The notes below the pieces were generated by a model, which worked only from the letters and a program-made list of their open reading frames with translations, had not been told where the DNA came from and did no database searches. A stretch of DNA of 64,000 nucleotides from Amycolatopsis nigrescens CSC17Ta-90 (GTDB lineage Bacteria > Actinomycetota > Actinomycetes > Mycobacteriales > Pseudonocardiaceae). Below are positions 35,450 to 43,453 of the stretch, in pieces. The stretch is taken from positions 3,047,746 to 3,111,745 of the forward strand of contig NZ_ARVW01000001.1 of NCBI RefSeq assembly GCF_000384315.1. The letters run 5' to 3'. Numbering within the stretch: the first letter of the stretch is position 1; every line of letters starts with the position of its first letter. A program made the translations under genes and the position numbers.

Positions 35450-36991
35450 TTACTTCTTCTTGAGGTTGATCTCGACCTTGTTGCCGGGACCGGCGGCGAT
35501 GCCGTTCACGAAGCCGGTCAGCAGGCCGCAGCCGCCGAACTCCGGAATCGTGTACGTGCCGCTCAGCTTGCCGCCAACGGCCGGGTTGAACCCGGCGGCC
35601 GAGCTCAGCGGGATCACCGCCGGCTCCTTGGTCTGGCAGCTGTCGCCACCGAGCACGGGCAGGCCGAGCACACGGACGTCGACCAGCTTGATGGTGACCT
35701 TCGCGGAAGCGTTGACCACGCCACCGCTGAACGTGCCGACGCTGTCACCGGCCGCCACGAGCTGAACCTTGGCGGTCGCCGGGATCAGGCCGAACAGCTT
35801 GAACGACAGCTTCGCGTCCGGCAGCGCGAGCGCCGCGGTGAACTTGCCGTCCTTGGTGTCCAGCTTGGCGTCCAGCCCACCGGGCCCGAGGCGCAGCTCG
35901 GCGTTCAGCTTCTTGATCATCGTCTTGCCGTCCACCTGGTACGAGATGTCGATGACGCTGCCGGGAGGCTCGGTCGTCGGCGGGGTGGTGGGTGGCGTGG
36001 TCGGCGGCGTTGTGGGTGGGGTCGTCGGCGGGGTCGTCGGCGGCTCCGAGGTCGGCGGCGTTGTGGGTGGGGTGGTGGGCGGCGTCGTCGGCGGCTCCGA
36101 AGTGGGAGGCGTGGTCGGCGGCGTTGTCGGCGGCTCCGAGGTCGGCGGCGTGGTCGGCGGAGTCGTGGGCGGCTCCGACGTGGGCGGCGTCGTCGGCGGG
36201 GTCGTGGGCGGCTCCGAGGTCGGCGGCGTGGTCGGCGGCGTCGTCGGGGGTTCCGAGGTCGGCGGCGTGGTCGGCGGGGTCGTCGGCGGCTCCGAAGTCG
36301 GCGGCGTTGTCGGTGGCTCCGAAGTCGGCGGCTCGGAGGTCGGTGGGGTGGTCGGCGGCGTGGTCGGGCCCGAGGGCTTGACCTCGAAGGTGCCGAGCAG
36401 GTTGTTCTGCCCCGGGACCTGCACGCAGTCCGAGGTGAACGTGCCGAGGTCGGTCGGCGTGCCGTCTGCGTACTTCGGGGTAAGCGTGGTGCTGAAGTTG
36501 CCGACCGTCACCGAAGCCGTGCCGGGGCTGGGGAAGGTCACCGGCGGCGCCTTGCCGTTGGTGACGATCTGGAAGGTACCGGCCGGCGGCACCGGGGTCA
36601 CCGGCACCGGCAGCGGAAGCCCGAGGTTGAGCGTCTTGTCGACCGGGTACTTCAGCGTCGCGTTCGCCTTGGCCGAACCGTCGATCGTGGCCGCACCGAC
36701 CAGGTTGAGCCCGTCGGTGGCGGACTCCGGCACGGTGACGGTCGCCTGGAAGGTGATCGCCGGCGAGGACTGCCCTGCCACCGCGTTGTCCGGGAACTGC
36801 GAGTCGATCTTCACGTTCAGCACCTGGTCCCCGATCAGCGGGAACGGGCAGTTGTAGTTCAGGGTCAGCGACACCGGCGCCGCGGCGCCGGCCCCGGCAC
36901 CGGCGACCAGCAGCGCACCGGCCGCCGCCGCGCCGACGGTGACCACCGCCATACCGTGCGCGAGTTTTCTGGATCTCCAACGGACTTTCAT
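35450..36991 (-). CDS. secreted two-module protein with Pro-Thr-Glu linker
   Basis: A 513-residue exported protein. After a long signal region (to about 38), the N-module (about 40-205) opens with NCPFPLIG and closes with PTDLGTFTSDC. Residues 209-343 are an extended linker of EPPTTPPTTPPTS repeats. The C-module (about 345-513) has GLPVLGGDSC, FGGCGL and AAGPGN. The N-module matches the 3462 protein and the C-module the 21412 protein. The linker probably spans the cell wall. The stop is followed by its own terminator. Adhesin-like or ligand-binding roles are possible; none is shown. Confidence 0.8.
   Translation of the reverse strand: MKVRWRSRKLAHGMAVVTVGAAAAGALLVAGAGAGAAAPVSLTLNYNCPFPLIGDQVLNVKIDSQFPDNAVAGQSSPAITFQATVTVPESATDGLNLVGAATIDGSAKANATLKYPVDKTLNLGLPLPVPVTPVPPAGTFQIVTNGKAPPVTFPSPGTASVTVGNFSTTLTPKYADGTPTDLGTFTSDCVQVPGQNNLLGTFEVKPSGPTTPPTTPPTSEPPTSEPPTTPPTSEPPTTPPTTPPTSEPPTTPPTTPPTSEPPTTPPTTPPTSEPPTTPPTTPPTSEPPTTPPTTPPTSEPPTTPPTTPPTTPPTSEPPTTPPTTPPTTPPTTPPTTPPTTEPPGSVIDISYQVDGKTMIKKLNAELRLGPGGLDAKLDTKDGKFTAALALPDAKLSFKLFGLIPATAKVQLVAAGDSVGTFSGGVVNASAKVTIKLVDVRVLGLPVLGGDSCQTKEPAVIPLSSAAGFNPAVGGKLSGTYTIPEFGGCGLLTGFVNGIAAGPGNKVEINLKKK
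35963..36367. repeat. in-gene 39-bp repeats coding the Pro-Thr linker
   Basis: Encodes about five near-exact copies of a 13-residue unit EPPTTPPTTPPTS plus shorter PPT runs. The DNA varies at third positions among copies, so the peptide rather than the DNA is conserved. Copy number is likely to vary between strains. Confidence 0.85.
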
Positions 36992-37498
36992 CTGTTACCT
37001 CTCCTGTTCACCGGGAGGAATACGAGACAGGAAAAATTCACGCGGGCAGCACAAGAAGTACGAAAGAATCCACCTGACTGCCCCGCCCGACCGGCTCGCG
37101 AAACCTCCAAAAGGCGACTGACGTAACCGAAACAGCACGGCTACCGGAAGGCAAAATACCTCCGGCGAGAAGCCCGCACAAGCAGCCGTTTACGCAGGTC
37201 AGGGCGAGAGAAAGCTACCTCGGCGGATATTCGCTGGAGCGGGCCCGGTTTTTGTCATCGACGAATACGCGGACACCTCGGCGAGTAGCATTTCACTGCC
37301 AGCTTCCGCACAGAAAGATAAATAGACACACCATTTCCGCAAGAATGGAAAATGGGAAACTTTGTCATCCGCAAGCGACCTCGCGTCCGCCAGGTTGTCA
37401 CCGGGGTTAGTGCTCCATGAATTCCCCGGTGAACTTGTTGCCGGGGGCGGACGAGGATAGGTACATTCGCCGAACTCGACGATTTATGAGGAGCTTCT
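36992..37498. other. divergent intergenic region
   Basis: 507 bp between the - strand linker protein and the + strand ABC exporter; it should hold both promoters. Apart from the inverted repeat at 37398-37432 and A/T-richer stretches near 37300, nothing is recognised. No c-di-AMP (ydaO) riboswitch signature was seen. Confidence 0.5.
37398..37432. promoter_or_regulatory. 9-bp inverted repeat TCACCGGGG / CCCCGGTGA
   Basis: Arms 37398-37406 and 37424-37432, 67 bp upstream of the ABC ATPase start. Candidate operator or attenuator of the exporter operon. Confidence 0.4.
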
Positions 37499-38515
37499 AT
37501 GGTCAGGGCTGGGCCGGTGAACCATTCGGGCCTGGACCAGTCCGACACGGTGCCGCTGCATCGCGACAACCAGGACCGGCCCCGGATCAAGGCCACCGGA
37601 CTCGGCAAGACCTACGGCACGGTCACCGCGCTGGCCGACGTCGGCCTCCGGGTGCCGCCGGGACGGATACTCGGCATCCTCGGCCACAACGGCGCCGGGA
37701 AGACGACCCTGATCGACATCCTCGGCACCCGCGTCCCGCCCAGCACCGGCACCGCCGAGGTCTGCGGGTTCGACGTGCGCCGGGACGGGCACGAGGTGCG
37801 CCGCCGGATCGGCATCACCGGACAGTCCGCGGCCGTGGACGACGCCCTGTCCGGCCGGGACAACCTGGTGCTGGTGGCCAGGCTGCTCGGCGCGAACCGG
37901 CGCCAGGCAAAGGCCCGCGCGAGCGAGCTGCTCGACTCCTTCGGCCTCTCCGACGCCGCGGACCGCCAGGCCCGCACCTACTCCGGCGGTATGCGCCGCC
38001 GGCTCGACCTTGCCGCGAGCCTGGTCGGCTCGCCGGAGGTGCTCTTCCTGGACGAGCCGACCACCGGACTGGATCCGGTCAGCCGCACCGAGCTCTGGCG
38101 CATCGTCCGCGACCTGGCCACCGGCGGCGCCGCCGTGGTGCTGACCACCCAGTACCTGGAGGAGGCCGACCGGCTTGCCGACGAGGTGCTGGTGCTCGGC
38201 CTCGGCCGGATCGTCGCCGCTGGTACCCCGCAGACCCTCAAGGACCGGCTCGGCAAGCGCACCGCCACCCTGACCTTCGGCGACGCGGAGACCTGCCGCC
38301 GAGCGTTCGGCGCGCTGGAGCAGCGCTGTTTCCGGCCGGCGAGGGACGACTCGCGGCACGCGGTGGTCGCGGCCATCGCCGAGTCCGGCGACATCGCGGT
38401 ACTGGTCCGCACGCTGGACGCGGCCGGCATCGGATTGCGCGACCTGACCGTCGCCGAGCCGACCCTGGACGACGTCTACCTGTCCCTGCTCGGCCACCTC
38501 GGCGAAGGACCATGA
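37499..38515 (+). CDS. DrrA-like ABC transporter ATPase
   Basis: A 338-residue ATPase of the daunorubicin-resistance (DrrA) export family. It has Walker A GHNGAGKT, signature YSGGMRRRLD, Walker B LFLDEPTTGLDP, the C-terminal domain with EPTLDDVYL typical of DrrA, and an N-terminal extension of about 28 residues. GAGGAG precedes the ATG. The stop overlaps the permease start (ATGA). It probably exports a hydrophobic compound or lipid; the substrate is not known. Confidence 0.92.
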   Translation: MVRAGPVNHSGLDQSDTVPLHRDNQDRPRIKATGLGKTYGTVTALADVGLRVPPGRILGILGHNGAGKTTLIDILGTRVPPSTGTAEVCGFDVRRDGHEVRRRIGITGQSAAVDDALSGRDNLVLVARLLGANRRQAKARASELLDSFGLSDAADRQARTYSGGMRRRLDLAASLVGSPEVLFLDEPTTGLDPVSRTELWRIVRDLATGGAAVVLTTQYLEEADRLADEVLVLGLGRIVAAGTPQTLKDRLGKRTATLTFGDAETCRRAFGALEQRCFRPARDDSRHAVVAAIAESGDIAVLVRTLDAAGIGLRDLTVAEPTLDDVYLSLLGHLGEGP

Positions 38516-39318
38516 GCGTGCAGGCCGCTGTCCCGTGGCGGGGCAGCGGGTTCCGGACCCAGGTGCGGGTGCTCGCGGCGAGAACGCTGCGCTCCTCCTT
38601 CGGTGACGTGAAGCTGGTCTTCTTCGGCCTGATGCAGCCGGTGGTGCTGCTGCTGTTGTTCAGCCAGGTCTTCGACGGCATCGGCAGCCTGCCCGGCATC
38701 GCCGAGTACGGCGGGTACATCGACTTCCTGATGCCGGCGACCCTGGTCAACATCGCGATGACCACGGCGATGGGCTCGGGGGTGGGGCTGCTCGCCGAGA
38801 CCTACAGCGGGTTCGTCGGCCGGCTCCGCTGCCTGCCGATCAGCATGTTCGCGGTGCTCACCGCGCGCACGCTGGCCGACAGCGCCAGGCTCGCCGTGCA
38901 ACTGCTGGTCGCGCTGCTGACCGGCTTGCTGCTACTCGGTTTCCGCCCCGCCGGCGGGTTCGCCGGGGTGACCGCGGCGGTGCTGCTCACCCTGGTCGCC
39001 GGATGGGGGCTGAGCTGGGTGTTCCTCGCCATCGCGGCGTGGGCGAAGAAACCCGAGACCATGCAGGCGGTGTCGTTCATCGCGGTCTTCCCGCTGATGT
39101 TCGGCTCCAGCGCGTACATGCCGGTGGACACGATGCCGGCCTGGGTACGCGCGCTGTCCACGGTCAACCCGGTCACCTATGCCATCGACGCCACCCGCGG
39201 GCTCGCGCTCGGCAGGCCGGACTGGACCGCGATCCTGCTCGCGGTCGCGCTGTCGCTGGTCGCCGCGGCGATCGGCGCCGCGGTGGCGGCCCGGAGTTTC
39301 CGGCGGCATTCCGGGTGA
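38512..39318 (+). CDS. DrrB-like ABC-2 transporter permease
   Basis: A 268-residue ABC-2 permease with about six transmembrane segments. SSAYMPVDTMPAWVRALSTVNPVTYAIDATRGL is the conserved end of DrrB-type proteins. It is translationally coupled to the ATPase. Together they form a two-gene exporter situated next to cell-wall genes. Confidence 0.92.
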   Translation: MSVQAAVPWRGSGFRTQVRVLAARTLRSSFGDVKLVFFGLMQPVVLLLLFSQVFDGIGSLPGIAEYGGYIDFLMPATLVNIAMTTAMGSGVGLLAETYSGFVGRLRCLPISMFAVLTARTLADSARLAVQLLVALLTGLLLLGFRPAGGFAGVTAAVLLTLVAGWGLSWVFLAIAAWAKKPETMQAVSFIAVFPLMFGSSAYMPVDTMPAWVRALSTVNPVTYAIDATRGLALGRPDWTAILLAVALSLVAAAIGAAVAARSFRRHSG

Positions 39319-39521
39319 ACCCGCTCAGGGCCGTGGTGGGCTGGTGACAGTTCACCGGCGCTGAACCTGATCGTCAATGACAATTTTTTTGCCAATTCAC
39401 GAACACGTTGGGAACCAGGCCGGAAATTTGCTATAAACGTATACAGGTCACCTCCTGTTGAATCGCCGCGCACACGCCGGACGTTACGAAAAATACAGGA
39501 AAAAGCGAGGGAGCTTCGACC

Positions 39522-40784
39522 ATGCGGGTCAATCCACTTTTCACCGCCGCCAGGACAGCCGCGCGGCAGGCCGGAATTTCGCGGAAGGCCGCGCTGGCGT
39601 TCGTCGGCGGTGCGCTGGCCGTGCTGCCGGTCGCCTCGGTCGCCGGCGGTGCGGTGGGAACCGTGCAGAACATCGCAGGTCAGCTCCCTCCCATGCCGCC
39701 GGTGCTGACCGGTATCGGGCCGGACCTGCTCGGCGCGGACGGCAGCCTGCCGGAGCCGATGGTCGGCGCGCCGCTGCCGGCACCGGACGCGACCCAGGTC
39801 GGTTATGAGTTGCCGAGTGGGCCGTTGGGTATTCCTGGTACGGCGTTGAAGGCGTATCAGAACGCGGCGGAGATCGTGGCGCGTGAGCAGCCTGGTTCGC
39901 ATATCGACTGGGCGTTGATCGCGAGTATCGGGCGGATCGAGTCGAATCACGCTCGTGGTGGTTATGTGGACGCCAAGGGCGACACGCTGGAGCCGATCCT
40001 GGGGCCGGTGCTCAACGGCGCCGGGCCGGTGGCCGCGATCGCCGACAGCGACGGTGGCCGGTTCGACGCGGACCCGGTGTGGGACCGCGCGGTGGGCCCC
40101 ACCCAGTTCATTCCCTCGACCTGGCGCAACTACGCCTCCGACGGCAACGGCGACGGCGAGTCCAACCCCAACAACATCTACGACGCCACCCTCGGCACCG
40201 GCCGCTACCTCACCTCCGGCGGCCTCGACCTCGCCAACCCGGAGCAACTCCGCGCCGCCGTGCTGCGCTACAACAATTCGGAAAGCTACGCGATCACGGT
40301 GATCCGCTGGGCCGAGTCCTACCGCAGCGGCGGGGTCGGCGCGCTGCCGGACAGCATGGTGCCGATCGGCGCGCCGAACCCGGTGGCCGCCAGGCCCGCG
40401 CCGGGCCCGGTGCCGCCGCCGGTACCCGGCCAGCCGCCCGTTCCCCCCGGCACGCAGCCCCCGCCTCCCGGCGGCACGCCCACACCGTCCAATCCGGACA
40501 CTCCGCCGGGCAGCACCCCGCCGCCAGGGAGCACGCCGCCGCCCGGCAGCACAACGCCGCCGAGCAGCACGCCGCCACCCAGCAGTACTCCGCCGCCGAG
40601 CAGTTCGGAACCGCCGAGCAGCACCGAACCACCGAGCAGCACCCCGCCGCCGAGCAGCACCGAACCACCCAGCAGCTCGGAGCCGCCCAGCAGCAGCGAA
40701 CCGCCGAGCAGCACCCCGCCCAGCAGCACCGAACCACCGAGCGGCACGACCCCGCCGGGCACCGGGACACCGTCCGGAACCTGA
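39522..40784 (+). CDS. lytic transglycosylase with Pro-Ser tail
   Basis: A 420-residue exported SLT-type muramidase that would cleave peptidoglycan glycan strands. The N terminus has a hydrophobic export segment (about 22-45). The catalytic domain (about 105-280) contains IGRIESNHARGG with the general-acid Glu, plus GPTQFIPSTWRNY and AVLRYNNSESYA, as in actinobacterial membrane-bound transglycosylases. The last 130 residues are a Pro/Ser/Thr/Glu tail (PPSSTEPPSS repeats) likely to cross the wall. A GAGGGAG site precedes the ATG. The 203-bp leader has a TATAAA box-like stretch near 39432. Confidence 0.88.
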   Translation: MRVNPLFTAARTAARQAGISRKAALAFVGGALAVLPVASVAGGAVGTVQNIAGQLPPMPPVLTGIGPDLLGADGSLPEPMVGAPLPAPDATQVGYELPSGPLGIPGTALKAYQNAAEIVAREQPGSHIDWALIASIGRIESNHARGGYVDAKGDTLEPILGPVLNGAGPVAAIADSDGGRFDADPVWDRAVGPTQFIPSTWRNYASDGNGDGESNPNNIYDATLGTGRYLTSGGLDLANPEQLRAAVLRYNNSESYAITVIRWAESYRSGGVGALPDSMVPIGAPNPVAARPAPGPVPPPVPGQPPVPPGTQPPPPGGTPTPSNPDTPPGSTPPPGSTPPPGSTTPPSSTPPPSSTPPPSSSEPPSSTEPPSSTPPPSSTEPPSSSEPPSSSEPPSSTPPSSTEPPSGTTPPGTGTPSGT

Positions 40785-40824
40785 GCCGACACCGGGGCCA
40801 GCGCCCGCGAGCCGGAAAGGATTT

Positions 40825-41478
40825 GTGGTGGTACAGCTGCTCCGGACCTTCGGCGGTCTGCTCAGCCTGACCCCCCTGCTCGGCCCACCGGCATTGCTGC
40901 TGTGCTGGGCGCTCGCACGCTTCCGGCGGCGCGACAGACCCACCGGGCTCGCCACCGCCACCGCGGTCTGCGACGTCCTGCTCGTGCTGGCCGCGGTGTG
41001 CGTGCTCTACCTGGTGACGAAGCCGATGCACGGCCAGCCGAGCGCGACCGATCTGGAGCCGGGCAAGGAGATCGGCGGCGCGCTGGACCAGTTGCCCGGC
41101 AACGCGGACCCGATCTGGCAGGTGGTCGGGAACGCGCTGCTGCTGATGCCGATCGGGATGCTGGCCCCGCTCCGGATCACCAGGCTGCGTTCGGTGGCCA
41201 GGGTGGTGTGCACCGGGCTGGTGCTGTCCACCGCCGTCGAACTGACCCAGTACCTCTTCCTGGTCGGCCGGGTCGCCGCGACCGACGACGTAATACTCAA
41301 CACCATCGGAGCAGGCGCGGGCGCGCTGCTGACCCGGCACTGGTGGGCAAGGCGAACCGGTCCGTTCACCCGGACAGGTAGGGCCGCCATACGCCGTACG
41401 GGCCAGTACCGCACCGTCCCCCGACCATATGTGTCGCAGTACTCGCGAACCGCGCCGGATGATCTAGGAAAACTGTAA
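40825..41478 (+). CDS. VanZ-family membrane protein
   Basis: A 217-residue polytopic protein with about five hydrophobic segments and the VanZ pattern GNALLLMPIGMLAPL followed by STAVELTQYLFLVGRVAATDDVILNTIGAGAGALL. VanZ proteins can raise teicoplanin tolerance, but most family members have no known role. The start is GTG 40825 (a second in-frame GTG follows). It follows the transglycosylase by 40 bp and may share its transcript. Confidence 0.87.
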   Translation: MVVQLLRTFGGLLSLTPLLGPPALLLCWALARFRRRDRPTGLATATAVCDVLLVLAAVCVLYLVTKPMHGQPSATDLEPGKEIGGALDQLPGNADPIWQVVGNALLLMPIGMLAPLRITRLRSVARVVCTGLVLSTAVELTQYLFLVGRVAATDDVILNTIGAGAGALLTRHWWARRTGPFTRTGRAAIRRTGQYRTVPRPYVSQYSRTAPDDLGKL

Positions 41479-41564
41479 GCGCGGTGCGCGCGTCGCCAGA
41501 TTCCAGCGGCCCTGATCCTGCCGGGTGGATTCGGCTCCGGACATTGACGTGAACCCCTGGCGAA

Positions 41565-41583
41565 ATTAACGTCGTGATTAACG
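41565..41583. promoter_or_regulatory. direct repeat ATTAACG with 12-bp period
   Basis: Two copies (41565-41571 and 41577-41583) about 65-80 bp upstream of the fourth PucR-like gene. Possible binding site; weak evidence. Confidence 0.25.
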
Positions 41584-41646
41584 GGGACACGCACGTAAAT
41601 CGGCGTCGATTTCACAGGTCACATCAACTCGGCAGGGGGTTCCGCC

Positions 41647-42888
41647 ATGACCCAAGTCGTCAGCCAGCTGGCCGTCAAGCCGGGCTGCGACCTCGGGCAA
41701 CACCGCAGCGCGGCCGAACTGTGGGCAGCACTGCCCGCAGAGCTGGCCGGCTGGCTGCGACCGTTGGCGAATCAGATAGCCAAGGACATCCTGGACGGGA
41801 TAGCACTGGCCGATCCGCGATACCGGAGCCTGCTCCGGCGACGCGGCCCCGGAACGCTTTCCGAATCGATCAAAGAGGCAGTTTCATCCTGCCTCGATGG
41901 AATCGGTGATCCCTTACCGCGGATTTCCAGACCTGCCCTGCTCGGCCGCCGGCTCGGGCGCGCCGAACTGGCCGCGGACGGCGCGCTGGACCGGCTGCGC
42001 GCGGCGATCCGGCTGTCCGGCCGGATCGCCTGCGAGCATCTCGCGGACGCGGCCCGCCGGCACCGGATCTCCGGCGAGTCGCTGTGCGCGCTGATGGAGG
42101 CGCTGTTCAGCACGATCGGCGAGATCTCCGCGGCGGCGGCCGTCGAGTACTCGACCGGCAAGGCACGCGCCCTCACCCAGCAGGAGCGGCGACGGCATCG
42201 GCTGACCGAGCTGATCGTCTCCGGCACCACCGCCACCGAACGGGCGACCGCTTCGCTCGCCGAAGCGCTGCGTTGGCAACTCCCGGACCGGGTCGCGGTC
42301 GCCGTGCTGGAGCCGGTGGTGCCCCGGATCGACCTCCGGCCGCCCCGGTTCGACGAGCAGGTGCTGGTCGATCTCGGGCAGCCAGAGCCGCGGGTGATCA
42401 CCGCCGACCCGCGACGGCATCTCGACCCCGCGGACGGCGCGCTCACCGGGTGGCGTGCCGTGGTCGGCCCGCTGGTGCCGTTCACCGAGGCGCCGGTTTC
42501 GCTGCACTGGGCCCGGCGCACCCTCGGCTGCCTGCAGGACGGCAGCATCAAGGGCGGCGACGTGGTCTGGGCGCACGAGCACCTCAGCACCCTGTGGCTG
42601 CTGTCCGACGACTTCCTCACCGCGGAGCTGAGCCGGCGCAGCCTGCGGCCGCTGGACGCGCTGCCGGGCCCGGACCGCCTGACGCTGACCGAAACCCTGT
42701 TCGTCTGGCTGCAGAACCGGTGCAGCACCACCGAAACCGCGGGACGGCTGCGGCTGCACCGGCAGACCGTGCACAACAGGGTGAAGACGCTGCGCGCCCT
42801 CTTCGGTGCCGGGCTGGACGACCCCGGCCAGCGGCTCGAGATGCTCATCGCGCTGCGCGCACGGCGGCTCCGGTTGTCAGAAAGGTGA
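41647..42888 (+). CDS. PucR-like HTH regulator, paralogue 4
   Basis: A 413-residue regulator of the same plan as those at 2211, 5628 and 7191 but more diverged. The sensor half lacks the strict EGR-LD-LQ-YRVGGRVAW string (it has DGALDRLRAAIRLSGRIACE) and the HTH reads LHRQTVHNRVKTLRALFG. The middle region keeps DHLSTLWLLSDDF-like wording (EHLSTLWLLSDDFL). GGCAGGGGG precedes the ATG. It is followed by a GtrA gene on the same strand. Confidence 0.82.
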   Translation: MTQVVSQLAVKPGCDLGQHRSAAELWAALPAELAGWLRPLANQIAKDILDGIALADPRYRSLLRRRGPGTLSESIKEAVSSCLDGIGDPLPRISRPALLGRRLGRAELAADGALDRLRAAIRLSGRIACEHLADAARRHRISGESLCALMEALFSTIGEISAAAAVEYSTGKARALTQQERRRHRLTELIVSGTTATERATASLAEALRWQLPDRVAVAVLEPVVPRIDLRPPRFDEQVLVDLGQPEPRVITADPRRHLDPADGALTGWRAVVGPLVPFTEAPVSLHWARRTLGCLQDGSIKGGDVVWAHEHLSTLWLLSDDFLTAELSRRSLRPLDALPGPDRLTLTETLFVWLQNRCSTTETAGRLRLHRQTVHNRVKTLRALFGAGLDDPGQRLEMLIALRARRLRLSER

Positions 42889-43012
42889 CACCCTGGCCGT
42901 ACCGGCCTGTCATCGAATTGCGCAGGATCAAAATACCGATCCGCTGATTTACCCGGCCACTTGCCATGCCCAGGAAACGGTGTTTGTATCGGCTGCAATC
43001 CTGGAGGACAAA

Positions 43013-43453
43013 GTGCGCGCAAGATATCGGGCTTTGTGGCGTTTCGCGGTGGTCGGCGGTGCTGCGTTTGTCACCACCGTAGGCGTCAACTACCTGCTGA
43101 AACTCACCGTGCTGCGGGAAAAGCCGGTCACCGCACTGGCCATCGCGACCATTGTGGCCACCATCCTGTCCTATCTGCTCTCCCGCGGCTGGTCCTTCCA
43201 AGCCCGCGGTGGGCGGCCGCGACATCACGAGGCGGCACTGTTCTTCCTGGTGAACGCGATCGCGGTGGGCATTAACCTGTGCCCGCCGTTGATTTCCCGA
43301 TATGTGCTGCGACTGGAATACCCGGCGGTCGGCCTGCTCTGTCAGGAAATCGCCGACTTCGTCAGCGGAATGGTGATCGGTACCGCACTGGGCACACTTT
43401 TCCGGTGGTGGGGATACCAGAAATGGGTCTTCCCGGTGACGGTCGGATGCTGA
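43013..43453 (+). CDS. GtrA-family membrane protein
   Basis: A 146-residue protein with four transmembrane helices. FAVVGGAAFVTTVGVNYLL and LSYLLSRGWSFQ are typical of GtrA, which flips or helps move polyprenyl-linked sugars across the membrane. GTG 43013 is chosen because GGAGGAC lies 7 nt before it. The stop overlaps the next gene by 7 bp, so the two are coupled. Confidence 0.87.
   Translation: MRARYRALWRFAVVGGAAFVTTVGVNYLLKLTVLREKPVTALAIATIVATILSYLLSRGWSFQARGGRPRHHEAALFFLVNAIAVGINLCPPLISRYVLRLEYPAVGLLCQEIADFVSGMVIGTALGTLFRWWGYQKWVFPVTVGC

Noticed and set aside
35963..36367. Regular repeats that could be taken for a CRISPR array
   Set aside because: They are in frame, encode a Pro-Thr linker and have no unique spacers; no CRISPR or cas gene was seen anywhere in the window.
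39319..39521. Possible c-di-AMP riboswitch before the transglycosylase
   Set aside because: Such riboswitches often precede actinobacterial wall hydrolases, but the conserved core was not found in this 203-bp leader.
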